NCBI GenBank assembly: GCA_025200525.1
Contig: CM045758.1
Coordinates: 60,886,649 to 60,950,648, forward strand
Source: Camellia lanceoleosa
Lineage: Eukaryota > Streptophyta > Magnoliopsida > Ericales > Theaceae
Direction: 5' to 3'
Length of the DNA: 64,000 nt
A program made the position numbers and the translations under genes. How positions within the stretch are numbered: position 1 is the stretch's first letter; every line of letters begins with the position of its first letter. Under the pieces are notes generated by a model, which saw only the letters and a program-made list of their open reading frames with translations, made no database searches and was not told the DNA's origin. Below are positions 1 through 11,106 of the stretch, piece by piece.

Positions 1-1499
1 CATATATTTTCTATTTTAATTTATCACAAAGTCAATTGTAAAAACAAAAAAATATATATTAAATATTTAAGATTTTGTGCATAATATTAATTTAAAAATT
101 ATTATCTATTATTATTGATTATGAGAGAAATAATTTCAAAATTTTAATTAACTAAACTATTTTTCTAACTCCGCCATTGAGTGGTACTATTTTAAAATAA
201 TTATAAATTTATAAAAAAAATTATAACTTTAATTATTTGAATGTATAAAATTTACCATAAATCTGTAATTATTTTTTAAAACTAATGCTAATTTGTTATT
301 TTCCTTTAAAAAAATTTATATGAAATAATTAGTACGGTCAATTACATCTTCATAGATGACAGTGCCAAGTTGCTCCGCCCAACTCATTGGAAAAGGACAA
401 GGCTCGGAGCTCATAAGAGGATATGCTTCTCTCTCTCTCTCCTGTTAGGTAATGTTGTAGATTTCACACTCATGGTAAGATGTAAATTTTATATTTATGA
501 ACGATATTTAATTATTTATCTAGTAAAAAATTTATGACTTATAATATTTTTCTTTCTATTAGATGAATTATTATATCGAAACATTACTCTACATTATTAA
601 TGTGTCAAGTTATTTTTTAAAATCTTTAATAAAAAATATTCAGTATGTTTGGTTTGAGTTTTTTGGATTAAATTTTTTAAAAATTGAGTTTTTTTATTTT
701 CGTATTCTTTTGTTTTTAGTGAATATTTTTTAAATTTTAAACATTTTTTTTACTTTTTTAGATGCACCTTAGTTAGATGTATCTAAAAAGTAAAAAATTT
801 ATGAAAAAATATTTTTAAAAAATTAATAAATACATAGAAATACAAAAAAATATACTGAATTCTTGTATTTTTTTATATTTTTGGTATTTAGTGAATTTTT
901 AAAAGATTTTTTTTTAATTTTTTTACTTTTTAGGTGTATTTATGTTATGTGTGTCTAAAAAGTAAAAAAAAAATTGTTTAAAATATTAAAAAAATTCAGT
1001 AGAAACAAAAAAATTTATGACTTATAATATTTTTCTTTCTATTAGATGAATTATTATATCGACACATTACTCTACATTATTAATGTGTCAAGTTATTTTT
1101 TAAAATCTTTAATAAAAAGTATTCAGTATGTTTGGTTTGAGTTTTTTGAATTAAATTTTTTAAAAATTAAGTTTTTTTATTTTCGTATTCTTTTGTTTTT
1201 AGTGAATAAACATTTTTTTTACTTTTTTAGATGCACCTTAGTTAGATGTATCTAAAAAGTAAAAAATTTATGAAAAAATATTTTAAAAAATTAATAAATA
1301 CATAGAAATATAAAAAAAATGTATTGAATTCTTGTATTTTTTTTGTATTTTTGGTATTTAGTGAATTTTTAAAAGATTTTTTTTAAAATTTTTTTACTTT
1401 TTAGGTGTATTTATGTTATGTGTGTCTAAAAAGTAAAAAAAAATTGTTTAAAATATTAAAAAAATTCAGTAAAAACAAAAAAATACGAAAAATAAGAAA
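1..1499. repeat. Left copy of a dispersed repeat block, part 1
   Basis: This AT-rich block recurs almost word for word at 22007-22954, including the phrase around 355-440 (gatgacagtgccaagttgct, then a short CT run). The left copy starts at or before the window edge. It holds no convincing coding frame; short frames such as 1046-1255 are low-complexity AT artefacts. The block is probably an old mobile element, but I cannot assign a family from the ends visible here. Differences from the right copy are an internal 483-bp tandem duplication and a MITE at 1500-2034. Confidence 0.8.
531..1497. repeat. 483-bp tandem duplication, two units
   Basis: The stretch starting tttatgacttataat at 531 starts again at 1014, and the two units (531-1013, 1014-about 1497) stay aligned throughout. 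The homologous right block near 22560-22970 has only one unit, so the duplication arose in the left copy after the two blocks separated, or was lost on the right. Confidence 0.85.
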
Positions 1500-2034
1500 G
1501 GCTCTGTTTGGTTATGCTTTTGAATTAATTTTCTACCCATGTTTTCTAGTATGATGTTTGGTTATCATTCTCAAATTAGTTTTCAAGCTCTCTGCGGAGA
1601 GCTCTGTGCTTTGCAGTGCTTTGCAGCCGTTGTTGGTCTTTGTATGAGAAGAATTTGTCTTCCGCCCGGATGTTCATGGGGACATCCACTAGGATGTCCT
1701 CCACTGTACACTCGAAATTTGTTTTTTTTTTTTTTTTTTTTTTTACAATTGACTTATATAATAAAAAAAATATTTTCTGAAAATTTTTAAATTTTTTATG
1801 TGCTTTAAAATAATTTTGAATTGTATGTTTAGTTACGAGTTGTAAATTTTTGTATCACATATCAAATGTCACATCAACAATTCCCCACTCAAATCAAACC
1901 TCTTTTCCAAAACTATTTTCAAAACTCTTTACCAAACAAATTTTCAACACTCAAATCATAATTCTACAACACACAAACTCAAAATACAACTCATACTCTC
2001 AAATCACATTTACAAAACTCTACCAAACGCTACC
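1500..2034. mobile_element. MITE-like insertion, family M1 copy 1 (about 535 bp)
   Basis: The right block provides an empty site: it reads aataagaaag directly into tagaattttctg, whereas here about 535 bp lie between these flanks. The insertion starts GGCTCTGTTTGG and ends CCAAACGCTACC, imperfect inverted ends typical of plant DNA-transposon MITEs. An inverted relative lies at 62019-62497. A T-run fills 1728-1744. I see no clean target duplication, so the superfamily is uncertain; the ends look Harbinger- or hAT-like. Frames at 1539-1790 and 1850-2047 are not genes. Confidence 0.75.
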
Positions 2035-2560
2035 TAGAATTTTCTGAAAAGTATTTTCTAAAAAGAGAAAACAAGCAAGCTGATTAAATTTTATATATTT
2101 AATCAATAAATATCAAATTGGCACAATATATGAATTTGTCTCAGACCACACATATCAAGTTATTTTTTCCTTGCATTCTGTTCCGAGCTCAAACAAAACT
2201 TGGTGCTAAATTTCTCTCTGGAGGGGGGATTGTTCCAATTTAAAAGAAATGGTTATAATTTATTTTAATTTATAAGTTTGTATTAAATTATTTGATATAA
2301 TTTTTATTTATAATATATTAAGTAAAATTAAATTAAATAAATTTTTTAAAAAAATTAATTACCTAAAAAGAAAGAAATGTTGTTAACTTGTACATATAAG
2401 TAGACGTTTGGGGTAAATTAAAAAAGTATATTTTTTTTATTTATATACACTTATTTAGATCACATCTATTAACATCTATCAATATTTCATCTCTACTTTT
2501 CTAATCATTTTCTTTACTTTTCTACACATCTTTTTATAAAAAAATTAAAAAATACACTTA
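2035..2560. repeat. Left copy of the dispersed block, part 2
   Basis: This matches 30061-30592 closely, for example the phrase ggaggggggattgttccaat at about 2220 and 30249. It holds no coding sequence and joins the first block to the chain of Helitron-like units. Confidence 0.75.
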
Positions 2561-3296
2561 TCTATGCTATATATTAAGTAAAATGGGATTTTTAACTCAC
2601 AGGCCTTGTGAGAGCTCCAATATTCTAATCCTAATTTTCTAATTTTATGATTTAACAAAAAAAAAAAAAAAACCTCAACATTTATTGTTTCTCCCAACCT
2701 AACCTCAATATTTATTAACTTCTCCCAACTCACAATTCCTTTTAACTTCTCTCATAATTACTGCAGCACCCTTTTCAATTTCTCTCATACACTATGATTA
2801 CACACAAAAATAAAGAAGATAAGAATTTAGCTATAGATCTCAAAAAAATATAACATCTAAATTTGAATTATGATTTAGTAATATAATTATGTTTTTTTTT
2901 TTATATATATATCTATCAAAATTTTAAATCACTTAATGGGACAAATTAATCAATTTTCTAAAATTATTAATTTTTTAATTTACAAAATAGATTTAAAAAA
3001 ATATTAACTGATTTATTTATTTAATAAAAAACATATTTCATAATCTCTCCCTCCTAATCTCTCTCACCAATTTCAAAAAAAAAAAATTAAAACTTGCATT
3101 CGTTTTCTCTTCCCCAAAAAATTAAATAATATTTTTTATTAAAGTTATAGATATCTATCTATATCTTATATATTATATTATAACATAAAAAATAAAAATA
3201 AAAAAACTAAAAAAAAACTTTAAAGCTTATCTAATAATTATAATAATTTTTTTTTTTTAATTTATAAAGTTCCGTGCATAACACGGGTTACCACTA
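2561..3296 (+). mobile_element. Helitron-like non-autonomous unit A (left)
   Basis: The unit begins TCTATGCTATATATTAAGT and ends shortly after a CCGTGCATAACACGGG hairpin near 3272-3288 followed by TTACCACTAT. A 5' TC start, a 3' GC-rich hairpin a few bases before the end and no terminal inverted repeats are the usual Helitron signature; CTRR is the usual 3' end and this one is imperfect. No Rep/helicase is encoded, so it would be non-autonomous. It corresponds to unit A' at 30593-31331. Confidence 0.6.
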
Positions 3297-3318
3297 TCTG
3301 TATATCTATCTATATATA

Positions 3319-4002
3319 TCTATACTATATATTAAGCAAAAGGGAGTTTTTAACCCCAAGGCCTGTGGGAGCTCCAATATCTCAATCTAAATTTCCTGAT
3401 TTTTTGATTTTAAAAAAAAAAAAAAAAAAAACCTTAGCATTTATTAACTTCTCCCAAGCCCCAAGCCTTACTCTCATAATAACACTTTAATGCATTGAGA
3501 ACAAGTATAAAAAAAATTCTTTGAAAAATCCAACACATATGAATTCTTTGAAAAGTCTCAACATATATGATTATTATCCCTCATAATAACACTTTAATGC
3601 ATTAAGAACAAGTATAAAAAAAATTCTTGAAAAGTATAACAGATATGATTATTATTAAAATATTAAACTTTAATATAATATAAAAAAGAAAAAAAAAAGA
3701 TTTTTAAAAAAAGATATTTAAAAATCACAATTCACATATATAGAAATAATTATGAAGTGTATATGAATTCCTTGAAAAGTTCAACACATATGATTATTAT
3801 CCCTCATAATAACACTTTAATGCATTAAGAACAAATATAAAAAAAATTCCTTAAAAAGTCCAACACTTATGAATTCCTTGAAAAGTCTAACATATGATTA
3901 TTATCAAAATATTGAACTTTAATATAATATATAAAAAAAAAAAAAAAGACATTTAAAAAAAAAAAGAAAACAAAGTAGTGAAACACAACCCGTGCATATC
4001 TA
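3319..4002 (+). mobile_element. Helitron-like non-autonomous unit B (left)
   Basis: It starts TCTATACTATATATTAAGC, like unit A, and ends near cacaacccgtgcatat, where only the left arm of the 3' hairpin survives. Inside, a roughly 60-bp phrase containing tccctcataataacacttta recurs around 3577 and 3801, with a related trace near 3472, so the unit grew by internal duplication. The matching unit on the right is 31339-32010. Confidence 0.5.
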
Positions 4003-4019
4003 TATCTATATTCTGTATA

Positions 4020-4162
4020 TCTATACTATATATTAAGCAAAATGGGATTTTTAACCCCCAAGGCCTGTGGGAGTTTCAATATCCCAATCTGAATTTTCTA
4101 AATTTTTTATTCAAAAAAAAAACTCAGCATTTATTAATTTTGTCAAAATTTCCTGATCAGCA
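4020..4162 (+). mobile_element. Helitron-like unit C, truncated by an LTR
   Basis: This is the first 140 bp of a third unit, with the same start TCTATACTATATATTAAGC. In the right block the homologous text continues after ctaattagcat with ttaaaatcctctc; here it breaks exactly at cagca and runs into TGTAGGGGAGGG, the presumed LTR start. Confidence 0.55.
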
Positions 4163-6871
4163 TGTAGGGGAGGGACACCCCTCTCCCCCATGTCTCTCAT
4201 TTTTGCATGTTTTGGCTCATAAGGATAGTATGCATGAGTAGTTGCATTTGGTACCATTTCAGAGGTCTTTGGTTGTTTTTGGATCATAACATACCTCTGT
4301 CCTTGGTCGGATTCATGGCCGTTTACATGTATAATACACTTGCTTTGTAATTCTCTATTTTGCCTAGAAGTATGCCATGTGTTTAGCCTAGCATATCCTC
4401 ATGTTTTGACCTAACTTTGTGAAGTACTTGGCCATATTTTGTCATGCTTAAGGTCTGTAGGCCACTGATTTGGTCTTGTTTAACATGTATGATATAGTTG
4501 CTTTGCATCTTGGCTTGTGAGCCCTAAGGATGTGAGTTCTAAACATGCATTGGTTAGGCTATTTCAGTGATTTGGAATCATTTAGCATGTTATTTCAGTC
4601 CCTAAACCATGCTTGTATGCTTGTATTCATCACTTCTCTCATCCTTTGAAGATGTGCCCCCTTATGCCTTAAAATGTGCATTGTGTATGCCTATATGTTG
4701 GGGTCATTAAAGTTGCCATAACAGTGGGTTTTGAGGCTCATTTTCGCATGCTAGAATTCTGTTTTAGGTTGCTTAGTTCATGCCATGTGTGGTCATGAAG
4801 AATAGTAGTCTTGTGCTCCATGTTTTATGCCTCTTTACTTGAGTCATTTGGGATGCCCTGTGTGCGGGCTTTGGGTCTCATTCTAGCATGCCATGACACT
4901 TTTTTTTTGATTGATTGGTCTAGTGTCCATGTTTGCCTCCTTTAGTATGCTTGTAAGTTGGCCTCATGCCTTAGTCTTAGGCTTACTAGCTTGCATACTT
5001 GTTTTGCATAATTGGCATCATTGTTCTAGTCCAGTTTGGCCACTGATTTTGGCATGCTTGCGAGCTATCCACATTAGTTTAAGTCCATCATCGCATGTTG
5101 TTGCGTGCCCTATTTGTTTACATGTTTAGGTTGTGTGCCTATTGCATATTAAATGCATTGCATATTCGCATACTTAGAATACATTGCATTTGGCATGATT
5201 TGTGCCTTAGCTTCATTTGTATGCTTGAGCCATGATTGCATACTTGCGTTGCATTGTTTGGCTTGGGGTGTCAAGCCAAACTTGAGAGGTGAGAAGTGTT
5301 CATACTTCAAGTGATGCAACATCTCTCAACCCTCAGTCACCGAAGCCCCTGACTCTAACATGATGGGGTCTTGGTATTCATTTGTGTGTTGCATGCATTT
5401 TCATTGAATGGCAAGCTTGACTTCTTAGGTCATCATACCTAATTGATGGCCCGAGGATCGAGGGCCATGCTCCTTTGTATCCATTGCATGATAGGGAGTG
5501 TGTCCATGCATACATTTGCTTGAAAATTCCATGCCATACACTGCTTGCCCTCTGCTGCTGTCAACTGCAGGTTCTGCAGGAAGTTTTGGCCGACCGGCCA
5601 TATCCAGTGCCGGCCGGCCATTAATTTTTGGCCGGTATACAAAAGGGTGGCCGTTGGTTCCTCCCTTTGGCCGGTGGTGTTTATACTTGGCCGGTGGTAT
5701 TTTCCAACATCCATAGAGCATGTCCCAAGACTTTTGCAGTCTTCAGAGAAGCAGGGCAGTGTAAACAGAGGGAGCAGTGGCATGGTACGGGTTTTCCAGG
5801 CGAGACGGACTCGAACACGCATATTCGCGCATTCCAAGGCGGGGCTGTGGCCTTTTCCCTTCTGCATTCACTTTGTTAATTGGATTAGAAATTTTGTAAT
5901 AATTAATTTAGAATTATTTATTCTGACTGTATTATTCTTTTGGTCCCTCCGAGTGAGGGCATATTTGTAATAAGCGTGTGTGAGTGTGTGCATGTCTTCC
6001 AACCCCACGTCTTTCTTCCCTTTTATTTACCTGCTTATGATAGTAAACTATGGCATATTTAAATTGGCATACCTTATGCAATGCATGCGTGCACCCATGC
6101 ATTTGTCTTGCATGCATTAGGGTCGGCGCATCATTCTAACTATATCTGTGTTTCAATCCCAACTTAAATACGTGTTAGTTGTAACATTTCACATGCCATT
6201 CTTTAGGATAGCTGAGCCTATTATAGTTGCATCTTGTATGTGTTGCATTAGCCATCCTAAAATGAGCTAGGATCATGCATGTGATTACTAACTAGTTTCT
6301 GTTTTGGCTCAGAATACTAGGTAAGCTTTTATGCTTTAGCATACCTCATGCGTGTGAATGTTGCCATAATAGCATGATTACCATGAGGCTAGCTGCTTAT
6401 GTGATATAACTGCTTGAATGCCTGTGGGTGGAGGTTGAGTTGTTTAAATTGGAACAATGCATTAAAGCTGTGAGTTTTAAGCCCACCAGATAGTGGCAAA
6501 ACCATCTTTTCTAAAGCCCACTTGAAAGTGGCAAAAACCTGCATTTTAGCCTACTTGCGAGTAGCAAACCATTTTCAAAACAAACACAAAATGTTTTGTT
6601 CCAATTTAGGCGATTTGGTCTATACTTGTTTGCTGCACGCATAACATAGTAATTCTAGGCTAATAACCGGAATAAGAGCATATAATGTTTTCAAAACAAG
6701 ATATCACGGTTAGTAGAGGCCGATCTTCGGATCGGGCGAGGGGGGGTGCTCATAGCTGACCTTCTCCAATCGTACCCAAGCTCCCGAGCCAAGGCAACTT
6801 TGGTGATGATGGACACGTGGCCTTTGGCACCGAGTCAGGGTTTCCTAAATTCCCCCATAAAAAAATATTTA
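4163..6871 (+). mobile_element. Ty3/gypsy Tat/Ogre-like LTR (single copy seen)
   Basis: The sequence begins TGTAGGGGAGGG at the point where the dispersed block breaks. Near its 3' end it carries gatcgggcgaggggggg (about 6731) and then TGGCGACTCTG at 6874, which I recognise as the LTR-end and primer-binding-site context of plant Tat/Ogre elements (tRNA-Arg-type). The roughly 2.7 kb length fits large Tat LTRs. It is less AT-rich than its surroundings and has no real gene; the frames near 4911-7133 are shadows. A GGCCGG-rich patch lies at 5587-5700. No second LTR or polyprotein is in the window, so it is a remnant. Confidence 0.6.
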
Positions 6872-7135
6872 GGTGGCGACTCTGTATCTGGCAAAGCAGT
6901 CCATGTTTGGCATTTCTTTCAAAAAATCTGTTTTCAAAAACGATTTGCCGGATTTGGACTCTTTGGTTCAGATTAAGAACCGTGACAATTTGAGTCCGAA
7001 CTATAGTAGACCCACAAAAGAACAGAACAGGAGTCATCCTCCCGGGGCGTTCAGGGACGTCTACACTAACTTTGTTCCGATTAAAACGAAACCCTTGCCG
7101 AGCTCTACCTTTTTCACAAAGGCACACGGGTGAAA
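6872..7135 (+). mobile_element. PBS-like site and short internal remnant of the Tat/Ogre element
   Basis: TGGCGACTCTG at 6874-6884 resembles the tRNA-Arg primer site used by Tat/Ogre elements. The next 250 bp (ending near cacgggtgaaaagatc) look like leader sequence. Nothing recognisable as gag follows, so the element is truncated near 7135. Confidence 0.45.
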
Positions 7136-7282
7136 AGATCGACTGATCTAGGTAGATTTGTAGAGAGAATGTGAGTTTTAGAGAGAGAGAGTCTTAACTT
7201 AGGGTTTTGAAATGTTTAGAGAGAGAGAAAGATGAAAAAGTGATGTAAAAAGTGACTTTCACGGACTAATATACGTGCAGAC

Positions 7283-7521
7283 CGCTCGAGCGCAAGAAGT
7301 GTCGCTCGAGCGTCCAGACACAAAAAATGTGACCGCTCAAGCACAAGTAATTTCGCTCGAGCATAAAATACAAACTCCTAGTAGTTTTACAGACAGAGAA
7401 CCACCGCTCGAGCATAAGAAGTCTCGCTTGAGCGCGATACTGCTCGAGCGAAGAATGCACACTCCCAGTAGTTTTTCAAGCCTGCAAAAGTACTGAGAGT
7501 TCACAAGGATAGCTCAAGCGT
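7283..7521. repeat. Cluster of CGCTCGAGCG-like palindromes
   Basis: Perfect or near-perfect copies of the 10-base palindrome CGCTCGAGCG occur at 7283, 7303, 7334, 7354, 7405, 7425, 7441 and a weaker one near 7512. Spacings vary (about 16 to 70 bases), and two sub-blocks share the frame ctcgagcataa...gaag. There is no open frame of note. The origin is unknown. Confidence 0.7.
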
Positions 7522-7689
7522 AAGAGTCAAAATCTGGGCAACAACAGTTTTAAAAAACTAACTCCTAGCCTGTTCCAAACACAATCCAAGCACTCCAATG
7601 ACCAAACTCAATGAGGAAAAGGAGAAATAAGACTTGAATCACATGTAAGACAATGAAACCCAGATCTAGAACATCAAATGGGTCAGATC

Positions 7690-7899
7690 TAAACTAGAAT
7701 TGCTATACGAAGGCGACGATGACGCCAGAGGGATGAGCCATGATGAAGATCTGGAAGCCACGGTCTAAGAGGAAGTCATTAACGAAGTCTATTTGGACTC
7801 GACCACTGATGACATCAGAGGCTTCAAGGAGGAGGCCTAGTTGCGGCAGCAGATGGGAGATAAACAGCGACAATCGGAGACGACAGAGAACAGAGAGTA

Positions 7900-7932
<33 letters not shown>

Positions 7933-8046
7933 TGTGTGTGTGTGTGTGAGAGGCGAGTAGAGAGTAAAGAGAGAGGAGCAGAGAGTAGAGAGAGAGGAGT
8001 TGTGAAGAGGTTAGGGTTTGGTTTGGGGTATAAAGCATATATATAC
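7690..8046 (-). promoter_or_regulatory. Minus-strand promoter-like region with first-exon remnant
   Basis: Read on the minus strand there is TATATGCTTTATAC (about 8042-8029), an AAACCCTAA telo-box (8019-8011), CT-rich pyrimidine patches and a (CA)n run, then sequence that could encode a short frame ending LLLEASDVISGR...MAHPSGVIVAF near 7703. This order (TATA, telo-box, Y-patch, 5' UTR) is that of a plant housekeeping promoter. No downstream exons are recognisable, so it is probably a captured or orphaned 5' gene fragment. Confidence 0.35.
7900..7948. repeat. (TG)n microsatellite
   Basis: About 24 TG repeats with one TA interruption. This run generates the spurious repetitive frames seen on both strands here. 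Confidence 0.95.
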
Positions 8047-8336
8047 ATGGGATATTTTAGTCATTTTATGTAAACTTGTCCTTATAGATAAAGTATTTGA
8101 GCGCCTAAATTTTTGGTCAAACAAAATTCAAAATTAGATTTATGGACCGAGAATCTTTTTTTTTTTTTTTTTTTCCATCTTTTCCAATCAAAAGAGATGA
8201 ATAGCAATATATTTTTTCATCTATTTCCTTTTATTCAAACAAAAGAAATAGAAAATATTAGGCCTCCTTTTTTGATAATTTTTTTCTTTCCCAACTTGAG
8301 TATCTTTCATTTTTCTTCTTTTTATTATTCATGTAT

Positions 8337-8339
8337 TTA
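8337..8339. repeat. TTA target-site duplication, left side of the giant Harbinger element
   Basis: TTA directly precedes GGCCTCGTTTGG and is matched by TTA at 19862-19864. A 3-bp TTA/TAA duplication is diagnostic of PIF/Harbinger insertion. Confidence 0.8.
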
Positions 8340-8621
8340 GGCCTCGTTTGGCAATCAACATTTTTAGCCAAAAAGCCAAAAAGTTACTTAAAAAGTCAAA
8401 AAGTCTATAAATTTCACTCTACACACCTATGTACAGTGTCTTCACGTGATAGGTGGCAGATGTGGTGTAAAAAGACCGTTTTGCCCCTCCTTAATTTTCG
8501 TTATTCCATTTTCACCCTCCCTTTATGTCAAACACTGATGGGAATCATTTCAGAGCTACGAATCATTTCAGAGCTATTATCAAAGAGGGTGTACCACCTT
8601 CAGCTATTCAGCTACATCAAG

Positions 8622-8758
8622 ATGAAGAGGGTTCTTCGTTCAACGCCAGAAGATAGTAGAAGCTCTGATCTGAAGAGAAAGAAAAACGAAGCGACGATGA
8701 CAGTCCGCGAAGGCCGACGGAGAAGCAGTCCATCCCCCGACGATTCCCCTAGCCGCAG
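8622..8758 (+). CDS. Possible captured first exon (45 codons plus 2 bases), unknown gene
   Basis: From ATG 8622 an open frame encodes a charged, Ser/Arg-rich peptide (starts MKRVLRSTPEDSRSSD, contains KRKKNEATMTVREG, ends PSRR) and stops at a good splice donor, CCGCAG|GTATGC at 8759. A (CT)n run follows immediately, as in many plant first introns. The composition is that of a real plant exon rather than of the AT-rich surroundings, and it lies just inside the Harbinger 5' end. I do not recognise the gene and see no second exon. It may be a host fragment captured by the transposon, or 5' material of the element's own transcripts. Confidence 0.35.
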
Positions 8759-8764
8759 GTATGC

Positions 8765-8990
8765 TCTCTCTCTCTCTCTCTCTCCAGCATCTCTTGTTTT
8801 TGTTTCGGAATGTAACCACGACTCGTATGGTCTGTTTGTGATATATGTATGAACTCTCTGTCTCTCTCTCTGTCGTGCTGTGTCTCTGTATGTGTGTCTC
8901 TGTGTGTTTGTGTCTGTGTGTGTGTGTGTCTATCTGTGTGTGTGTCTCTGTGTCTCTCTGTGTGTGTGTGTCTATCACACTCTCCTCTCT
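8765..8990. repeat. (CT)n and (TG/TC)n microsatellite tract
   Basis: A (CT) run at 8765-8784 is followed by mixed tgtgtctctgtg repeats at about 8852-8990. Frames covering this tract (8640-9133, both strands) are low-complexity artefacts. Confidence 0.9.
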
Positions 8991-9605
8991 CTCTCTCCAA
9001 AAGAAACGAAAATGAAAGATCAATAAAAGGGGCCGAAGGAAAGGGGCTCTTCTGTCTCTTTTCATACAGAGCACACCTCACAAGCCCTTTTGTCGATTCA
9101 TGTATGTGTTATTTTCTCAGCTTTTTTCTTTGAAAAAATTAAAAAAATTTAATGCAATTATTGGGCTCTTTCTCTATCTCTTTGATTCCATATCTATAAT
9201 CAGCAATGTCATTGACCACATTCCCAAATCATCCTCTGTTTCTTTTGTTTCTTCACCTTCCTCTGTTTTCTGGGAATTTATTAACTCTTAGCATATTTTG
9301 CAAAGATGGGTCATCACAAAACCCATAAAGATCTACCAACATTTTGATTTTTGATTGAGATTGAGCTCCAAAGATCTCATCTTTCTATGCATCTTCTTTA
9401 TTCTTTAAAATCTTTCTGCAAGTACTAGTGCTTTTGATTTGTATAGTTCATTTTTTCTTTTTTGATTTTGGTATTAGCTTTGTAGGGAGGTTTTTAGGTA
9501 AGATGAACTCAAAAAAGGTTCTTTCTTATGGGTTGGTTAATTAATGGTGATTTGATTTGATATAACTCTTAAAGATCTCTAAAAAACTCTAGTCTTTTTC
9601 ATCAT

Positions 9606-9692
9606 CTATACTCTGTCTCTGTCTCTGTGTCTGTGTGTGTCTGTGTCTGTGTTTCTGTGTGTGTGTGTGTGTGTATGTGTGTCTGCCAATTT
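9606..9692. repeat. (TG/TC)n microsatellite
   Basis: Alternating tctgtgtctgtg units pass into a pure TG run. The rest of 9000-10700 is AT-rich non-coding sequence of the Harbinger element with no gene that I can see. Confidence 0.9.
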
Positions 9693-10717
9693 CAATTTGT
9701 CTCACCACTTGCACTTGTATACTTTATTTTTATATCTATGCCATAGTTTATTTTCATGATTGAACAAACCAATTATTGTTAAATTTATTTTTTAATTTGC
9801 TCTTTGTTAAGTGTTGGGTCTTGTGCTAAGGTTGCATGGCTTTACTCTTTTCTGTTTGAGAAAGAAAGTATGGGGCCTACAGCCACTGCTTCAGTGGCTT
9901 AGGCCTTGAGGCCTAAAGTTTTTTAGCATTGTGATTCATGATGAGAGCGTGTAATGAAGTAAATACATTATAAATCCGATAGTTCTTAAATCACCAACCA
10001 GTTAAGAATTGACTCATGTGCACAGTATAGGATTATGGAATGGGATTGGAATGGTATAATTTTGTGTGATGGATCACACCATGACAACCAATCTAATTAG
10101 TCGTTCAGAAACCATGGATATCAGTTCCATGTGCTCTCATATGCACAAGCCTTATTTTTAAATTTTTGTGGTCTTTAGGATTTCCTGAAAAATAGGGATA
10201 CATTATTTATATATGGTAAGGATTAAAATGTTTTTTGTGATGTCGGAATCGTAATATAATAACTTTTTAATGAATCTTTTGATAAAGGTAAATTTGGAGA
10301 CTGTTATAGTTTTAATGTACTAGCCATCAGGTTCATTTTTTATGAAATTATACCACTATTTTACTTATTTTTAGATGGACTAGCCAAACACAACATTTTA
10401 GCCTTCCCTTGATTGCATAACATGGATTTATTGCCTTGCATGATGTTTGACTAATCAACCACTTTTGGTAATATCCTGGAGAGTTTGGTATATTATCCTT
10501 TTCAAGTTGATTTTTTTTTTTTATTCATATATACATATTTGGTTAAAAAAAGGGGTGACCATTGGTATTCCGGGATTTAAATGTGATGTGGAGGGGGGTA
10601 GTTCCATTTTGTTACCCATTTTCGTATAACAAATTTATGTCCTTAACAAAAATGTCACACCTATTGACCTACTCTTGTTGTGCTTGTCATGTCCCGAAAT
10701 AAGTCACGAAAGAAACC

Positions 10718-11106
10718 ATGGCCTCATTTATGTCAACTGCCACATTAGCACAACCAGCTCGTATGTGTGCTTGTGGGTACGGGCACTATGTTGTAAAGAT
10801 TTCTCGTTCTGCAAGAAACCCTGGTCGTGCGTACTACCAATGCCCTCGTGGAGTGATGAGTACAAGCACGTTTCCTTTTACATTTCCTTCTTAAACCGTC
10901 ACTATTTTTTTTTTTAACCTCAGCCATGTGTCAGTTGGATTGGGTGGTGTGACGAATTTGGACGCCAAAGGGCAGCTGATAATGACACAAAGAATGTCGC
11001 TCGTTCTGAGGGTCGTTTCCGTGACATTAAACAAACTTTGCGTGTGCTTACAGTAGTGACATGTGTACTGTGCATCGTCGTCATTATTTTGCTATTTCGG
11101 ATATGA
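10718..11106 (+). CDS. GRF-type zinc-finger protein with C-terminal membrane segment (105 aa, two exons)
   Basis: The exons are 10718-10852 (45 codons, ending at GGA|GTGATG) and 10924-11106 (after CCTCAG, 61 codons including stop); the join keeps the frame exactly. ATG 10718 has a good context (aaaccATGG). The protein shows the zf-GRF pattern: MCACGYG (C17, C19), NPGRAYYQCP (C42) and WIGWCDEFG (C54), then a basic linker and a hydrophobic stretch of about 20 residues (VLTVVTCVLCIVVIILLF, about 86-103) reaching the C-terminus, as in a tail-anchored membrane protein. GRF fingers are thought to bind single-stranded nucleic acid; small GRF proteins with such tails are common in plant genomes and often lie near transposons. 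Here the gene sits 296 bp upstream of the Harbinger Myb gene on the same strand. Its role for the element is unknown. Confidence 0.8.

Noticed and set aside
5425..5970. Overlapping frames of 98-142 codons on both strands
   Set aside because: They lie inside the GC-richer part of the Tat/Ogre-like LTR and match no recognisable protein; open on both strands, as expected by chance in GC-richer DNA.
7703..9133. Frames of repeated Thr-His, Val-Cys and Ser-Leu residues on both strands
   Set aside because: Produced by (TG)n, (CT)n and mixed microsatellites; no protein-like composition.
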